DNA of 64,000 bases from Paenibacillus sinensis (GTDB lineage Bacteria; Bacillota; Bacilli; Paenibacillales; Paenibacillaceae): positions 18,808-82,807 of the forward strand of contig NZ_JAHCMB010000077.1 of the NCBI RefSeq assembly GCF_019904155.1, in the 5' to 3' direction. The notes below the pieces were generated by a model. The model saw only the letters and a program-made list of their open reading frames with translations, did no database searches and was not told where the DNA came from. The translations under genes and the position numbers were made by a program. This document shows, one piece after another, positions 46,797-55,460 of this stretch; position 1 is the first letter of the stretch; every line of letters begins with the position of its first letter.

Positions 46797-47462
46797 TTGC
46801 CTGTGCCGAAAAATTTTGCCTCCCCCATCCGCTTATCCGCCAAGGAGCGCGCTTTCTCTCAACTCCAACGCTGGATTATCGAAGGAACGCTGCAGCCGGG
46901 AGAGAAGCTGCTTGATGCCGAGCTTGCGGAGTCCCTGGCCGTCAGCCGTACCCCGATCCGGGAAGCGCTGCAGCTTCTGGAAATGCAGGGGCTCGTCACC
47001 ATGCAGCCCGGCAAAGAAACACGCGTCACCATCATACAGAAAGACGATATCCTCAAGATGTACCCGACGCTGGCAGCCCTGCATGCGCTTGCAGCGGAAC
47101 AGGCCGCGCCAAACCTGACGAGCAGTCAGATTGAGTCGCTGCGGGCGCTCAACGCTTCCTTCGAGGAAGCCATTCGGACGGGCCAGCCTTTTCAGGCGAT
47201 GGAATCGGACGAGGCTTTTCATAACTTCATTGTGGAAGCTGCCGACAATCCATATCTCGCATCTTTCAACGCCTCGCTGCAGGTGCATATTCAGCGGTTC
47301 AAGTATGTCTTTCTCAAGGAAAAAATGACCGCTTCCCTGACTTCGGCGGAAGAGCATGCGGAAATTATCGCCGCCCTGGAAGCTCAAGATGCCGGTAAAG
47401 CGGCGGAGACGATCAGGAAGAACATTCTGCGTCCAATGCATGAACTGCACGGGCTGTTATAA
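46797..47462 (+). CDS. GntR (FCD) family transcriptional regulator
   Basis: A 221-residue regulator with an N-terminal winged helix (GEKLLDAELAESLAVSRTPI and REALQLLEMQGLV) and an all-helical FCD effector domain ending in HAEIIAALEAQDAGKAAETI. TTG at 46797 is taken because AGGAG ends nine bases before it; an in-frame TTG at 46788 abuts the site. Divergent from ilvD with a shared operator-like motif, so it probably controls ilvD and itself. The ligand is unknown. Confidence 0.87.
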   Translation: MPVPKNFASPIRLSAKERAFSQLQRWIIEGTLQPGEKLLDAELAESLAVSRTPIREALQLLEMQGLVTMQPGKETRVTIIQKDDILKMYPTLAALHALAAEQAAPNLTSSQIESLRALNASFEEAIRTGQPFQAMESDEAFHNFIVEAADNPYLASFNASLQVHIQRFKYVFLKEKMTASLTSAEEHAEIIAALEAQDAGKAAETIRKNILRPMHELHGLL

Positions 47463-47476
47463 GGGATTTCAGACAA

Positions 47477-47516
47477 ACAGCGGCAGCCCTGGACTTCTGT
47501 CCAGGGCTGCCGCTGT
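47477..47516. terminator. 18-bp perfect hairpin between gntR and mutY
   Basis: ACAGCGGCAGCCCTGGAC (47477-47494) and its exact complement (47499-47516) with a TTCT loop. The T run after it is weak. It probably ends gntR transcription. Confidence 0.8.
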
Positions 47517-47627
47517 ATTCATTATTCAGACCACTGCGCCTCCCCGCTGTGTCTGCTACGGCGGAGCCGTCAGCAGGCCGCTTCAGCGGGCGCGTGCTTA
47601 TGAGAGACACCGACCCGACCGGCTGGC

Positions 47628-48926
47628 TCAGCGGCGGAAAGCCGCCTCCTGACCGTCAAAGTAAGCGTTCAGCAGCTTCAGAAAGACGTTCGGGAAGGCG
47701 TAATTCGCCATGTCCTCCCGGCCGATCCAACGCATGTCCGGCCGTTCTTCCTCGGCTCCGCCTTCGTCAGCGAAGAGGCCGGGCTGCTCTGCGCCCGGCA
47801 GGAACAGCGCCGGCTCGCCGCCCGGCGCATCTCCTCCCGCCGCCGCATCGCCGCCGGCGGCGTACAAGCCCCGCGCTTCCGCCGCCATCGGCTGCGGAAG
47901 CTCCTCTTCCCTGCAGCGGTATACCTGCAGGGTCCAGTGAATATGGCTGAACGTATGCTCAGCAGCCATCATATGCGCCTCCGGCCGGGCTGCCACCCCG
48001 GCCTCGGCCAGGGACCGGCGCAGCCGGTCCATCGCGGCCGCTTCGCCCGGCCGCCCGCTCCCGGCGGCGCCAGCCTCGCCAGGCGCCGGCCAATGCGGCA
48101 GCTCCCACATGCGGGCGAGAAGCCCGCGGGCCGGCCGCTGCCGGATCAGCACCCGGCCCGCATGCTTGCCGCGGCCCTCCACAAGAGCCGCCAGCCGCTC
48201 TTCGGGGCGCGGCGGCTTGGCCTTGGTCTTGACGGGCAGCTCCGTCTCGACGCCCGCAAGCCGCCCGGCGCAACGCTCCATGACCGGGCAGACGAGGCAG
48301 CGCGGCGACTTCGGCGTGCAGGTCAGCGCGCCATGCTCCATCAGCGCCTGATTGAAGCTGGACGCTTCGCCCTCCGGGATCAGCGATTTGGCGAGAGCCT
48401 CCATCTTGATCCGGGTCTTCGGCTTCGCGATATCGTCCTCAATCAGGAAGAAGCGGGAGAGCACCCGCATCACATTCCCGTCCACAGCCGGCTCGGGACG
48501 ATTAAAGGCAATGCTGAGAATGGCTCCGGCCGTATAGGGACCGACTCCCTTCAGACCGAACACCGCCTCACGGTCATCCGGAACCTTGCCGCCGTAGAGT
48601 TCCTTTACTTGCTGCGCCGCACTCTGCAAATTCCGCGCCCGGGAATAATACCCCAGGCCCTCCCAAGACTTCAGCACCTCTTCCTCCGGCGCTTCAGCCA
48701 GGGCATCGATGGTCGGGAAGCGTTCGATGAACCGGTTGAAGTAAGGAATCACCGTATCCACCCGCGTCTGCTGCAGCATGATTTCCGACACCCAAATCTT
48801 GTAGGGATCGCGGGAGCGCCGCCAGGGCAGATCCCGCTTCTGCTCGTTGTACCACTCCAGCAGTTGCATGCTGAAGAAGACTCCGTTCTCCTCTCCGCCC
48901 GCTTCCTTCCTCTCATCCAGTGTCAT
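47628..48926 (-). CDS. mutY: A/G-specific adenine DNA glycosylase
   Basis: A 432-residue repair enzyme removing adenine opposite 8-oxoguanine. Catalytic Glu in SEIMLQQTRV, HhH with LKGVGPYTAGAIL, catalytic Asp in AVDGNVMRV and the 4Fe-4S cysteines in CTPKSPRCLVCPVMERC. The C-terminal NUDIX-like domain follows, interrupted by a Gly/Ala-rich insertion (AAGGDAAAGGDAPGG) that makes it longer than usual. AAGGAG precedes the ATG. It is 41 bases downstream of acpS. Confidence 0.94.
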   Translation of the reverse strand: MTLDERKEAGGEENGVFFSMQLLEWYNEQKRDLPWRRSRDPYKIWVSEIMLQQTRVDTVIPYFNRFIERFPTIDALAEAPEEEVLKSWEGLGYYSRARNLQSAAQQVKELYGGKVPDDREAVFGLKGVGPYTAGAILSIAFNRPEPAVDGNVMRVLSRFFLIEDDIAKPKTRIKMEALAKSLIPEGEASSFNQALMEHGALTCTPKSPRCLVCPVMERCAGRLAGVETELPVKTKAKPPRPEERLAALVEGRGKHAGRVLIRQRPARGLLARMWELPHWPAPGEAGAAGSGRPGEAAAMDRLRRSLAEAGVAARPEAHMMAAEHTFSHIHWTLQVYRCREEELPQPMAAEARGLYAAGGDAAAGGDAPGGEPALFLPGAEQPGLFADEGGAEEERPDMRWIGREDMANYAFPNVFLKLLNAYFDGQEAAFRR

Positions 48927-48967
48927 GCCGATTCTCCTTGCTCTGTCTGTATTTTTCGCATCTGCAT

Positions 48968-49384
48968 TTAGTCCCAGGGACCCCGATCGTCCTCCAGCTG
49001 CTCCACCACGGCAAAGGCCGACGCCAGCTCCCGGGTATGCGTAATGGTCAGATGGATCGTATAGCGGTAGCCCGCAGGCAGCATAAGCCTTTTCATAGCT
49101 TCTTCCGACACTTCCGCCTTCGGCTGTCCCGCCGGGTCCGGAAGAACTTCAATATCCGTGAATCCCATCGTACTGCCTATTCCGCAGCCGAACGCCTTGA
49201 CGACCGCTTCCTTGGCGGCGAATCGTCCTCCAGCGAATTCGGCCGTAAGCCCGCCCCGGCTCTCTCCCAACGCAAGTTCGCCGGGGGTCAAAGTCCGGGC
49301 GGCAAACCGTTCTCCGAGCCTGCCCTCAAGCAGTCCGGAGATTCGTTTCAATTCCAGCACATCGTGACCGATTCCGTAGATCAA
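48968..49384 (-). CDS. acpS: holo-[acyl-carrier-protein] synthase
   Basis: A 138-residue phosphopantetheinyl transferase activating ACP. Magnesium and CoA motifs are IYGIGHDVLELKRI near the N-terminus and FAAKEAVVKAFG. TTG at 49384 is chosen because GAGGAG lies nine bases upstream; the open frame extends to 49411. Same strand as mutY, which follows. Confidence 0.92.
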   Translation of the reverse strand: MIYGIGHDVLELKRISGLLEGRLGERFAARTLTPGELALGESRGGLTAEFAGGRFAAKEAVVKAFGCGIGSTMGFTDIEVLPDPAGQPKAEVSEEAMKRLMLPAGYRYTIHLTITHTRELASAFAVVEQLEDDRGPWD

Positions 49385-49594
49385 GCGTACACGCTCCTCT
49401 TTTTTCCCCATATGGAATTAGGGAATTGACATCTGCTGCTATAGTGTTCAACTCAACTTTCTGCTATGGTTAGGATAAAGATAAGTTTACCGAAATTCTT
49501 ATATTTTAAAAGAATTCCATGCCAAAGTCCATGACCCTGCCAGGGGAAACCGGCTGCGGCATAACGCAATTGTTATTCAGAGAGGAGGCTTCTC

Positions 49595-50419
49595 GTGAGT
49601 CAAGGCATTCAATTTGAACTGCCGGCAGGAGATGAAGCCGTACTAAGATGTACCCGTTTCCCTTCACAGGGTGAAGCGAAGGCGCTGATCGTCATTGCCC
49701 ATGGCTACAAAGGCTTCAAGGATTGGGGAATGTTCCCCTATGCCGCTGACAGCCTGAGTCTGAACCATGAAGTCGTAACCTTCAATTTCTCCCATGGCGG
49801 AATCGGAGATGATTTCCAGACCTTCACCGAGCTTGAGAAGTTCGCCCGCAATACATACGACCGCGAGCTTAAAGATATGGATGTCCTGCTCTCCTATTTA
49901 AGCCAGCATCCCAAGCTGGGCGCTCTTCCGCTCTTTCTCCTCGGCCACAGCCGCGGCGGCGGAGACTGCCTCGTCTATGCGCTGGACCATCCCGGAGAAA
50001 TTGCAGGCGTCATTTCCTGGAACGGCGTAACCGATCTCGATCTGTTCACGGATCAGCAGAAGCGGGATATGCGCGAGAAGGGACGCGCCTATGTCCTGAA
50101 CGGCCGGACCGGCCAGCAGATGCCGCTGGATGCCGTGATCCTGGAGGACCTGGAGCTTCAGAAGGAGCGTTACCGGATTGTGGAGCGCATGCAGAAGGCG
50201 GCCTTCCCGGTCGTCCTGATTCAGGGAAGTGAGGACAGTGCCCGGCTGCGCCAGGGCTCGGAGCAGCTGACGGCTGTCCGCCCGGACATCGAGTGGGTGC
50301 AAATTCCGGGAGGCAATCATACCTTCGGAACGGTTCACCCTTTCACTGGCACCACCCCGCAGCTGGAGCAGGCCATAGAAGCCACCCGGGCTTTTATCCG
50401 CCGCGTGCTAAAGGCGTGA
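49595..50419 (+). CDS. alpha/beta hydrolase
   Basis: A 274-residue soluble hydrolase, dienelactone-hydrolase or serine-peptidase-like. Oxyanion region AHGYKGFKDWG, nucleophile GHSRGGGD, Asp in IQGSEDSARL, His in GGNHTFG. GTG start with GAGGAGG six bases upstream. No neighbour suggests a substrate. Confidence 0.88.
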   Translation: MSQGIQFELPAGDEAVLRCTRFPSQGEAKALIVIAHGYKGFKDWGMFPYAADSLSLNHEVVTFNFSHGGIGDDFQTFTELEKFARNTYDRELKDMDVLLSYLSQHPKLGALPLFLLGHSRGGGDCLVYALDHPGEIAGVISWNGVTDLDLFTDQQKRDMREKGRAYVLNGRTGQQMPLDAVILEDLELQKERYRIVERMQKAAFPVVLIQGSEDSARLRQGSEQLTAVRPDIEWVQIPGGNHTFGTVHPFTGTTPQLEQAIEATRAFIRRVLKA

Positions 50420-50493
50420 TCTTCGCTTGACTTGGGTTAACGCTTGACAGCATCCTTATGCGCCGCACCTTTACCGGGAAGCCGGAGGACATG

Positions 50494-50509
50494 AATACGC
50501 AGGCGTATT
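50494..50509. repeat. short palindrome in intergenic gap
   Basis: AATACGC AG GCGTATT between the hydrolase and nadE. Purpose unknown; it may be a weak terminator arm or chance. Confidence 0.25.
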
Positions 50510-50640
50510 CTACGGTGATTTTGATTGGTCCGCCCCCGTATCCCTCCGTCCTTCTTCCCGCTCTCATCCCCGGTCATCCGTAATCCGTGATCCGGCCTGC
50601 CGCAGACAGCTGCGGCGGCGCGGGAGACGGCTCCACAGGT

Positions 50641-51456
50641 TCATATACCGGGGATGGTGCTTCGCTTGTGAACCGTTCTCCGGTAGTGATCCTCCAGCCG
50701 CTGACTGATCTCGGGCTTCACAGTCCGCCCCTCCAGATAATCGCTGTTATCCTCGTAGCTTACGCCCAGCTCAGCTTCGTCGCTCTGCCCTGGCCACAGC
50801 CCGGCGGTCGGCGTCTTGGCGATAATGCCGGCCGGAACGCCCAGATAATCGGCCAGCTTCCGTACCTGGCGCTTGTTCAGGGTGCGCAGCGGCGCGATAT
50901 CCACGGCTCCGTCTCCCCATTTGGTATAGAAACCGGCGATCGCCTCTGAAGCATGATCCGTGCCCACGACAAGCAAGTGGTTCTCGGAGGCCAGCGCATA
51001 CTGCACTGTCATTCGCATTCTGGCCTTGACATTCCCCTTGCTCTGATGCGTCAAATGGCGGTGCTGCCCGAGCGCCTTCAGCGCGTATTCCGTCTCCAGG
51101 GCAATTTCGTCAACCGCATCCCCGATATTCGTCTCCACAGTATGCTCCAGGCCAAGCGCCTTCGCCACAGCGTAGCTGTCCTCAATATCCTCCTGCTCCC
51201 CATAGGGCTGAAAAACGCCGAGCGTCATATAGCTCTGCCCTTCCTGTACGGCAAGCTCATCCGTCGCCCTCTTGCACAGGGACGCCGCCACAGCGCTGTC
51301 CACACCGCCGCTAATGCCGATGAGCAGCCCACGGGCGTTCGACTCGAGCAGATAGGCTTTCAGAAAATCAACCCGCTTCCGAACCTCCGATTCGGCTTCG
51401 ATCTCCGGCTTTACTCCAAGCGCTTCGATAATTTCGCGCTGCATGCCCACGAACAT
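50641..51456 (-). CDS. nadE: NAD(+) synthase, ammonia-dependent
   Basis: A 271-residue enzyme making NAD from deamido-NAD, ATP and ammonia. P-loop ISGGVDSAVAASL, NVKARMRMTVQYALA, GTDHASEAIAGFYTKWGDG and GLWPGQSDEAELG are diagnostic; there is no amidase domain. GGAAG lies three bases before the ATG at 51456, so a start a few codons later is possible. Confidence 0.95.
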   Translation of the reverse strand: MFVGMQREIIEALGVKPEIEAESEVRKRVDFLKAYLLESNARGLLIGISGGVDSAVAASLCKRATDELAVQEGQSYMTLGVFQPYGEQEDIEDSYAVAKALGLEHTVETNIGDAVDEIALETEYALKALGQHRHLTHQSKGNVKARMRMTVQYALASENHLLVVGTDHASEAIAGFYTKWGDGAVDIAPLRTLNKRQVRKLADYLGVPAGIIAKTPTAGLWPGQSDEAELGVSYEDNSDYLEGRTVKPEISQRLEDHYRRTVHKRSTIPGI

Positions 51457-51497
51457 TCACTTCCTCTCATCTTAAGTTCAAATCCGGAAACAAAGAA

Positions 51498-51529
51498 TCC
51501 CGCGGCACCGAACTGACGGTGCCGCGGGA
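51498..51529 (-). terminator. terminator of bacilliredoxin gene
   Basis: TCCCGCGGCACCG (51498-51510) pairs with CGGTGCCGCGGGA (51517-51529); on the minus strand the stem is followed by TTCTTTGTTT. Confidence 0.85.
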
Positions 51530-51553
51530 CGCAGGAATCTATAGCTTCGCTGT

Positions 51554-51988
51554 TTATTGGCAGTATTGCTCGAAAATATCCTTCAGCTCAGCGGCGATTT
51601 CAGCGGCCGAACGATTCTCGACCCCATGGCGCTCGATAAAGTGCACGAGTTCTCCATCCTTCATCAAAGCGATCGATGGCGAGGATGGCGGGTAGGGAGC
51701 GAAATATTCGCGGGCTTTGGCCGTTGCTTCCTTATCCTGTCCGGCAAACACCGTGAACAGATGGTCAGGCTGAACGTCGCTCTGCAGTGCCTGGGCCACG
51801 CCAGGGCGGCATTGACCGGCGGCGCAGCCGCACACGGAGTTGACGACGACAAGCGCAGTGCCTTTGGCTCCCGGGAGCGCAGCTTCCACTGCTTCCGGCG
51901 TTGTAAGCTCGGTGAACCCGATGTTGGTCAGATCGTCACGCATCGGCTGAATGGTATCTCTCATATATTGGTCAAAAGACATGGACAT
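51554..51988 (-). CDS. brxA: bacilliredoxin BrxA/BrxB
   Basis: A 144-residue thioredoxin-like protein that removes bacillithiol from proteins. The family CGC motif is present in NSVCGCAAGQCRPG. Start MSMSFDQYM at 51988 is preferred with AAAGGAG ten bases upstream; a GTG at 51997 overlaps the site. It implies that this organism makes bacillithiol. Confidence 0.93.
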   Translation of the reverse strand: MSMSFDQYMRDTIQPMRDDLTNIGFTELTTPEAVEAALPGAKGTALVVVNSVCGCAAGQCRPGVAQALQSDVQPDHLFTVFAGQDKEATAKAREYFAPYPPSSPSIALMKDGELVHFIERHGVENRSAAEIAAELKDIFEQYCQ

Positions 51989-52119
51989 GGTTGGCACTCT
52001 CCTTTGCTATATTACTAACTTTATTATACAGTCCCACTCTCTGAAAGCAAGATACCCGTGCAAAGTCAAGCGAATGCGTCACAGTCCAAGCGGCTTTTCG
52101 CTGAAGGAGAACGGCCTCT

Positions 52120-53823
52120 TCACTCGGCCTCGCAGGGCAGGGAGACGGTAAAGACTGTACCTGCTCCAGGTGCGGATTCGACGGTAATCGTCCCGCCATG
52201 ACGTTCAATAATGCTGAGGCACAGCGGAAGCCCCAAGCCCGTCCCTTGTTCTTTGGTTGTAAAAAAGGGGGTGAACAGCTTGCCGAGCTCCGTCTCCGTC
52301 ATCCCGCTGCCTGTATCCCTGACCAACAGCTCGGCTCTGCCAAGAGCACACCGGGTCTCAAGAGTCAGAACGCCCTTGGGCTGCATCGCTTCCATCCCAT
52401 TACGTCCCAGATTAAGGATGACCTGCTTGATTTCCTTGCTGTTCAAACGCAAAGCCGGCAGCGATTCGCACAGCTTCAGCTCTACGCTCTGGCCGCGCAG
52501 GTTGGCGTCCGCCCAGAGCAGCGGTGCGAGCTCATCAAGCAGCACATGCAGATTGACATCTTCTTTGGTCGGCAGCCCGCTGCGTGCAAGCGACAGAAAA
52601 TCATTAATAATACCGTTCGCCCTGTCCAGCTCCTCCATCACAATCTGGAAGTAGGATTCCATGTCGGGCGGACATTTCTCATGCATCAGCTGCAGAAATC
52701 CCCGCACTACAGCCATTGGATTCCGGATTTCATGTGTAATTCCGGCCGCCATCTGTCCGACGAGCGACAGGCGCTCGACATGGCTCAATTCGCTGCGGAT
52801 CTTCTCTTCTTCCGTCATATCCTGTATAACGATCACCATGCCGCCGTGCTTATTCTCCTCTTTGGACATAAGCGGAGTAGCCATGAAATGAATCACGCGC
52901 CCGTAGCAGAGGACGGTTTCGGCGGCTCTTTGTTTGCGTTGTATAATGCTCAGCATCCGATCGATTTCCGGTGTAATCGTGAGCTTTAGCATATGTATGA
53001 GATCGAAGGCTGTCCGGTTGACAATCTCCCCTTTGGTCACACCGGGTAAGCGGGTCGATATTTTATCCATAAGTGTTTCGTTCAGGCTTATGATTCTAAA
53101 ATTATCGTCGAGGGCGATGATGCTCATCGGCACCATATCGGTGATCTGACGGAGATTGTCGGTCTCCTGTCTGAATTTCTCGGACAGGCTCGCGATCCGC
53201 CCATCCACCTCAAGCTTGTCCCAAGTCGTCTCAAGCAAATAAATATAGAGCGCGCCGGCGGCCAAATACAGAGCCATGGCTATGCTGATCAGCAGCATGT
53301 GCCGCGTATCGGTTTCATGGTAATTCCAGCCCGATTCCGCCGAGGTGTACACCATCAGAACAAGACTTGGCACCAGAGCCGCCCATAGAACCAGAACTTT
53401 TTCCATTACCGAACCCAGCCTGAATTTGCCCGACATCCCGAACAACAGCGGGCACATCAGTAAGCCGGAGTTGAGCAGAAGATGACTGGGAACATCCTTC
53501 AGGGATGATACGTACATGCTGCCAAACATCAGTGCGACTAGACCCGTCCGGGTGCGGGAACTGCCGTACAGAATACCGATAAAGGCGGGCAGAAGCCCCC
53601 AATTGATATAGAATGCCCCGAACATCTTGCCGGACAGCAGCGAGCACAGCAGCAGGCTGAAGCCGCAGGCGATCAAGAGGAAGACGGGATGGCTCGGAAG
53701 GTTCGGATTTCTGGGTTTGATGGGGCCACGGATCATTTTCCATTGGACGAGAAGTACAAATGAGGCAGAAGCGGAAAGCTGCAGGAGGATATTTTTGATC
53801 TCGGTTATAAGAATGAGGATCAC
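52120..53823 (-). CDS. membrane sensor histidine kinase (sporulation-type)
   Basis: A 567-residue kinase with about six N-terminal membrane helices (5TM-like sensor), a PAS domain from about residue 225, HisKA with the phospho-acceptor in AAGITHEIRNPM, and a HATPase domain (NLGRNGMEAM, DTGSGM, GTGLGLPL). It resembles KinB-type sporulation kinases that feed Spo0F; no response regulator is adjacent. GTG start at 53823 with a weak ribosome site, so the true start may lie downstream. Confidence 0.88.
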   Translation of the reverse strand: MILILITEIKNILLQLSASASFVLLVQWKMIRGPIKPRNPNLPSHPVFLLIACGFSLLLCSLLSGKMFGAFYINWGLLPAFIGILYGSSRTRTGLVALMFGSMYVSSLKDVPSHLLLNSGLLMCPLLFGMSGKFRLGSVMEKVLVLWAALVPSLVLMVYTSAESGWNYHETDTRHMLLISIAMALYLAAGALYIYLLETTWDKLEVDGRIASLSEKFRQETDNLRQITDMVPMSIIALDDNFRIISLNETLMDKISTRLPGVTKGEIVNRTAFDLIHMLKLTITPEIDRMLSIIQRKQRAAETVLCYGRVIHFMATPLMSKEENKHGGMVIVIQDMTEEEKIRSELSHVERLSLVGQMAAGITHEIRNPMAVVRGFLQLMHEKCPPDMESYFQIVMEELDRANGIINDFLSLARSGLPTKEDVNLHVLLDELAPLLWADANLRGQSVELKLCESLPALRLNSKEIKQVILNLGRNGMEAMQPKGVLTLETRCALGRAELLVRDTGSGMTETELGKLFTPFFTTKEQGTGLGLPLCLSIIERHGGTITVESAPGAGTVFTVSLPCEAE

Positions 53824-54007
53824 CGCCCGGACTGCATATTTAGGAATGCAAGTCTAGATTAAGGCATAATGGGGCTTTCTGACAATTACGGAATCTGTAT
53901 CGGTGCCGTTTAATGGAGAGAACGGTCTTGACTGGCTCCCGGCAGGGCAATAATGGTATGATGGCCGTGATCAATATTCAAGCCTTATTTGCAAAAAGGA
54001 GCCTTTC

Positions 54008-55267
54008 ATGAGTTCTTATGATGTCATCGTCATTGGCGGCGGTCCTTCCGGCCTCATGGCCAGCGTTGCGGCGGCGAAGCATGGAGCCTCCGTCCTGCTG
54101 GTCGACAAGGGCGCGAAGCTCGGCCGGAAGCTCGGCATCTCCGGAGGAGGCCGCTGCAATGTTACCAATATGAAAGAAAGGGACGAGCTGATCGCCCACA
54201 TTCCGGGCAACGGCCGCTTCCTGTACAGCGCGCTGGATCATTTCGACAACCGTTCGATCGCAGCCTTCTTCGAGGACCTGGGAATCCGTCTCAAGGAAGA
54301 AGATAACGGCCGGATGTTCCCCGTCTCCGATAAGGCATCGAGCGTCGTCTCCGCCCTGATCGGCAAAATCAAGGCGCTCGGTGTCTCCATCCTGACAGAC
54401 AGTCCGGTCCGCGAAGTCCTGTACGGCGAGGACCGTGTTCGAGGGGTCCGGTTGGCCTCCGGCAAGGAATTGAAGGCGAGGTCGGTTATTATTGCGACAG
54501 GCGGCAAATCTGTGCCGCAGACGGGCTCCACAGGCGACGGCTATCCCTGGGCGGAGGCTGCCGGCCACACCATTACGGACCTCTATCCGACAGAGGTGCC
54601 AATCGTCTCGCGTGAGGGCTGGATCAAGTCCGGCGAGCTTCAGGGCCTGTCGCTGCGCGATGTCACACTAACGGTCTGGAATGAAAAGGGCAAGAAGCTC
54701 ATTTCCCACCGGGGCGACATGATCTTCACCCATTTCGGCCTCTCGGGACCAATCGCCCTGCGCTGCAGCCAGTTTCTGCGGCAGGTGCAGCGGCGGACCG
54801 GCAAGCCCGAGGTGGACATGTCCATCGACCTGTTCCCCGATCTGCGGCCGGATGAAGCCGAGCGTCTGATCCGGGAGAAGCTGGAGGCTGAGCCGAAGAA
54901 GGCGGTGCGCAACATCCTTAAGGGAATGCTGCCGGACCGGCTGGTCCCGCTGGCTTTGGCCAAGTCCGGCATCGACGGCGACGTAACAGGCATACAGCTC
55001 TCCAAGACCGGTCAGACCACGCTGGCCGGCTTCCTCAAGCGCATGCCGGTAACCGTCCACGGCACCCGCTCTCTAGAGGAAGCGTTCGTGACCGGCGGCG
55101 GCGTTCAGCTGAAGGAAATCCAACCTGGCACGATGGAATCGAAGTTGATGCCCGGCCTGTATTTCTGCGGCGAAATCCTCGATATTCACGGGTATACGGG
55201 GGGCTACAACATCACCGCCGCATTCTCCACGGGGTATACGGCGGGCATGCACGCGGCGGAGTCGTAA
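54008..55267 (+). CDS. HI0933/BaiN family flavoprotein oxidoreductase
   Basis: A 419-residue FAD protein: N-terminal dinucleotide fold IVIGGGPSGLMASVAAAKHG, GRKLGISGGGRCNVTN, central IFTHFGLSGPIAL and a C-terminal FCGEILDIHGYTGGYNI. Such proteins are widespread; the reaction is uncertain. AAAAAGGAG precedes the ATG. A terminator follows at 55367-55403. Confidence 0.9.
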   Translation: MSSYDVIVIGGGPSGLMASVAAAKHGASVLLVDKGAKLGRKLGISGGGRCNVTNMKERDELIAHIPGNGRFLYSALDHFDNRSIAAFFEDLGIRLKEEDNGRMFPVSDKASSVVSALIGKIKALGVSILTDSPVREVLYGEDRVRGVRLASGKELKARSVIIATGGKSVPQTGSTGDGYPWAEAAGHTITDLYPTEVPIVSREGWIKSGELQGLSLRDVTLTVWNEKGKKLISHRGDMIFTHFGLSGPIALRCSQFLRQVQRRTGKPEVDMSIDLFPDLRPDEAERLIREKLEAEPKKAVRNILKGMLPDRLVPLALAKSGIDGDVTGIQLSKTGQTTLAGFLKRMPVTVHGTRSLEEAFVTGGGVQLKEIQPGTMESKLMPGLYFCGEILDIHGYTGGYNITAAFSTGYTAGMHAAES

Positions 55268-55366
55268 AGCGGGCTGGAGTTGAGACTCCCGGGCTGCGTG
55301 CGGCGGAGGACAACTTGGGAATCGCACGGCAAGCGGGTGCGCAATCCGGGAGTCCGGGACAACATC

Positions 55367-55403
55367 AAAAGCGCGGCCAGAGGACTCCCTCGGCCGCGCT
55401 TTT
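55367..55403 (+). terminator. terminator after flavoprotein gene
   Basis: AAAAGCGCGGCC (55367-55378) and GGCCGCGCTTTT (55392-55403), perfect 12-bp arms with A and T runs; it works in both directions for the convergent ecsB. Confidence 0.85.
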
Positions 55404-55460
55404 CGTCTTGTACACGGTTGTGCATCTTGCAGCGGCGACTGTCCTTTCGCCTTCGCCGCC

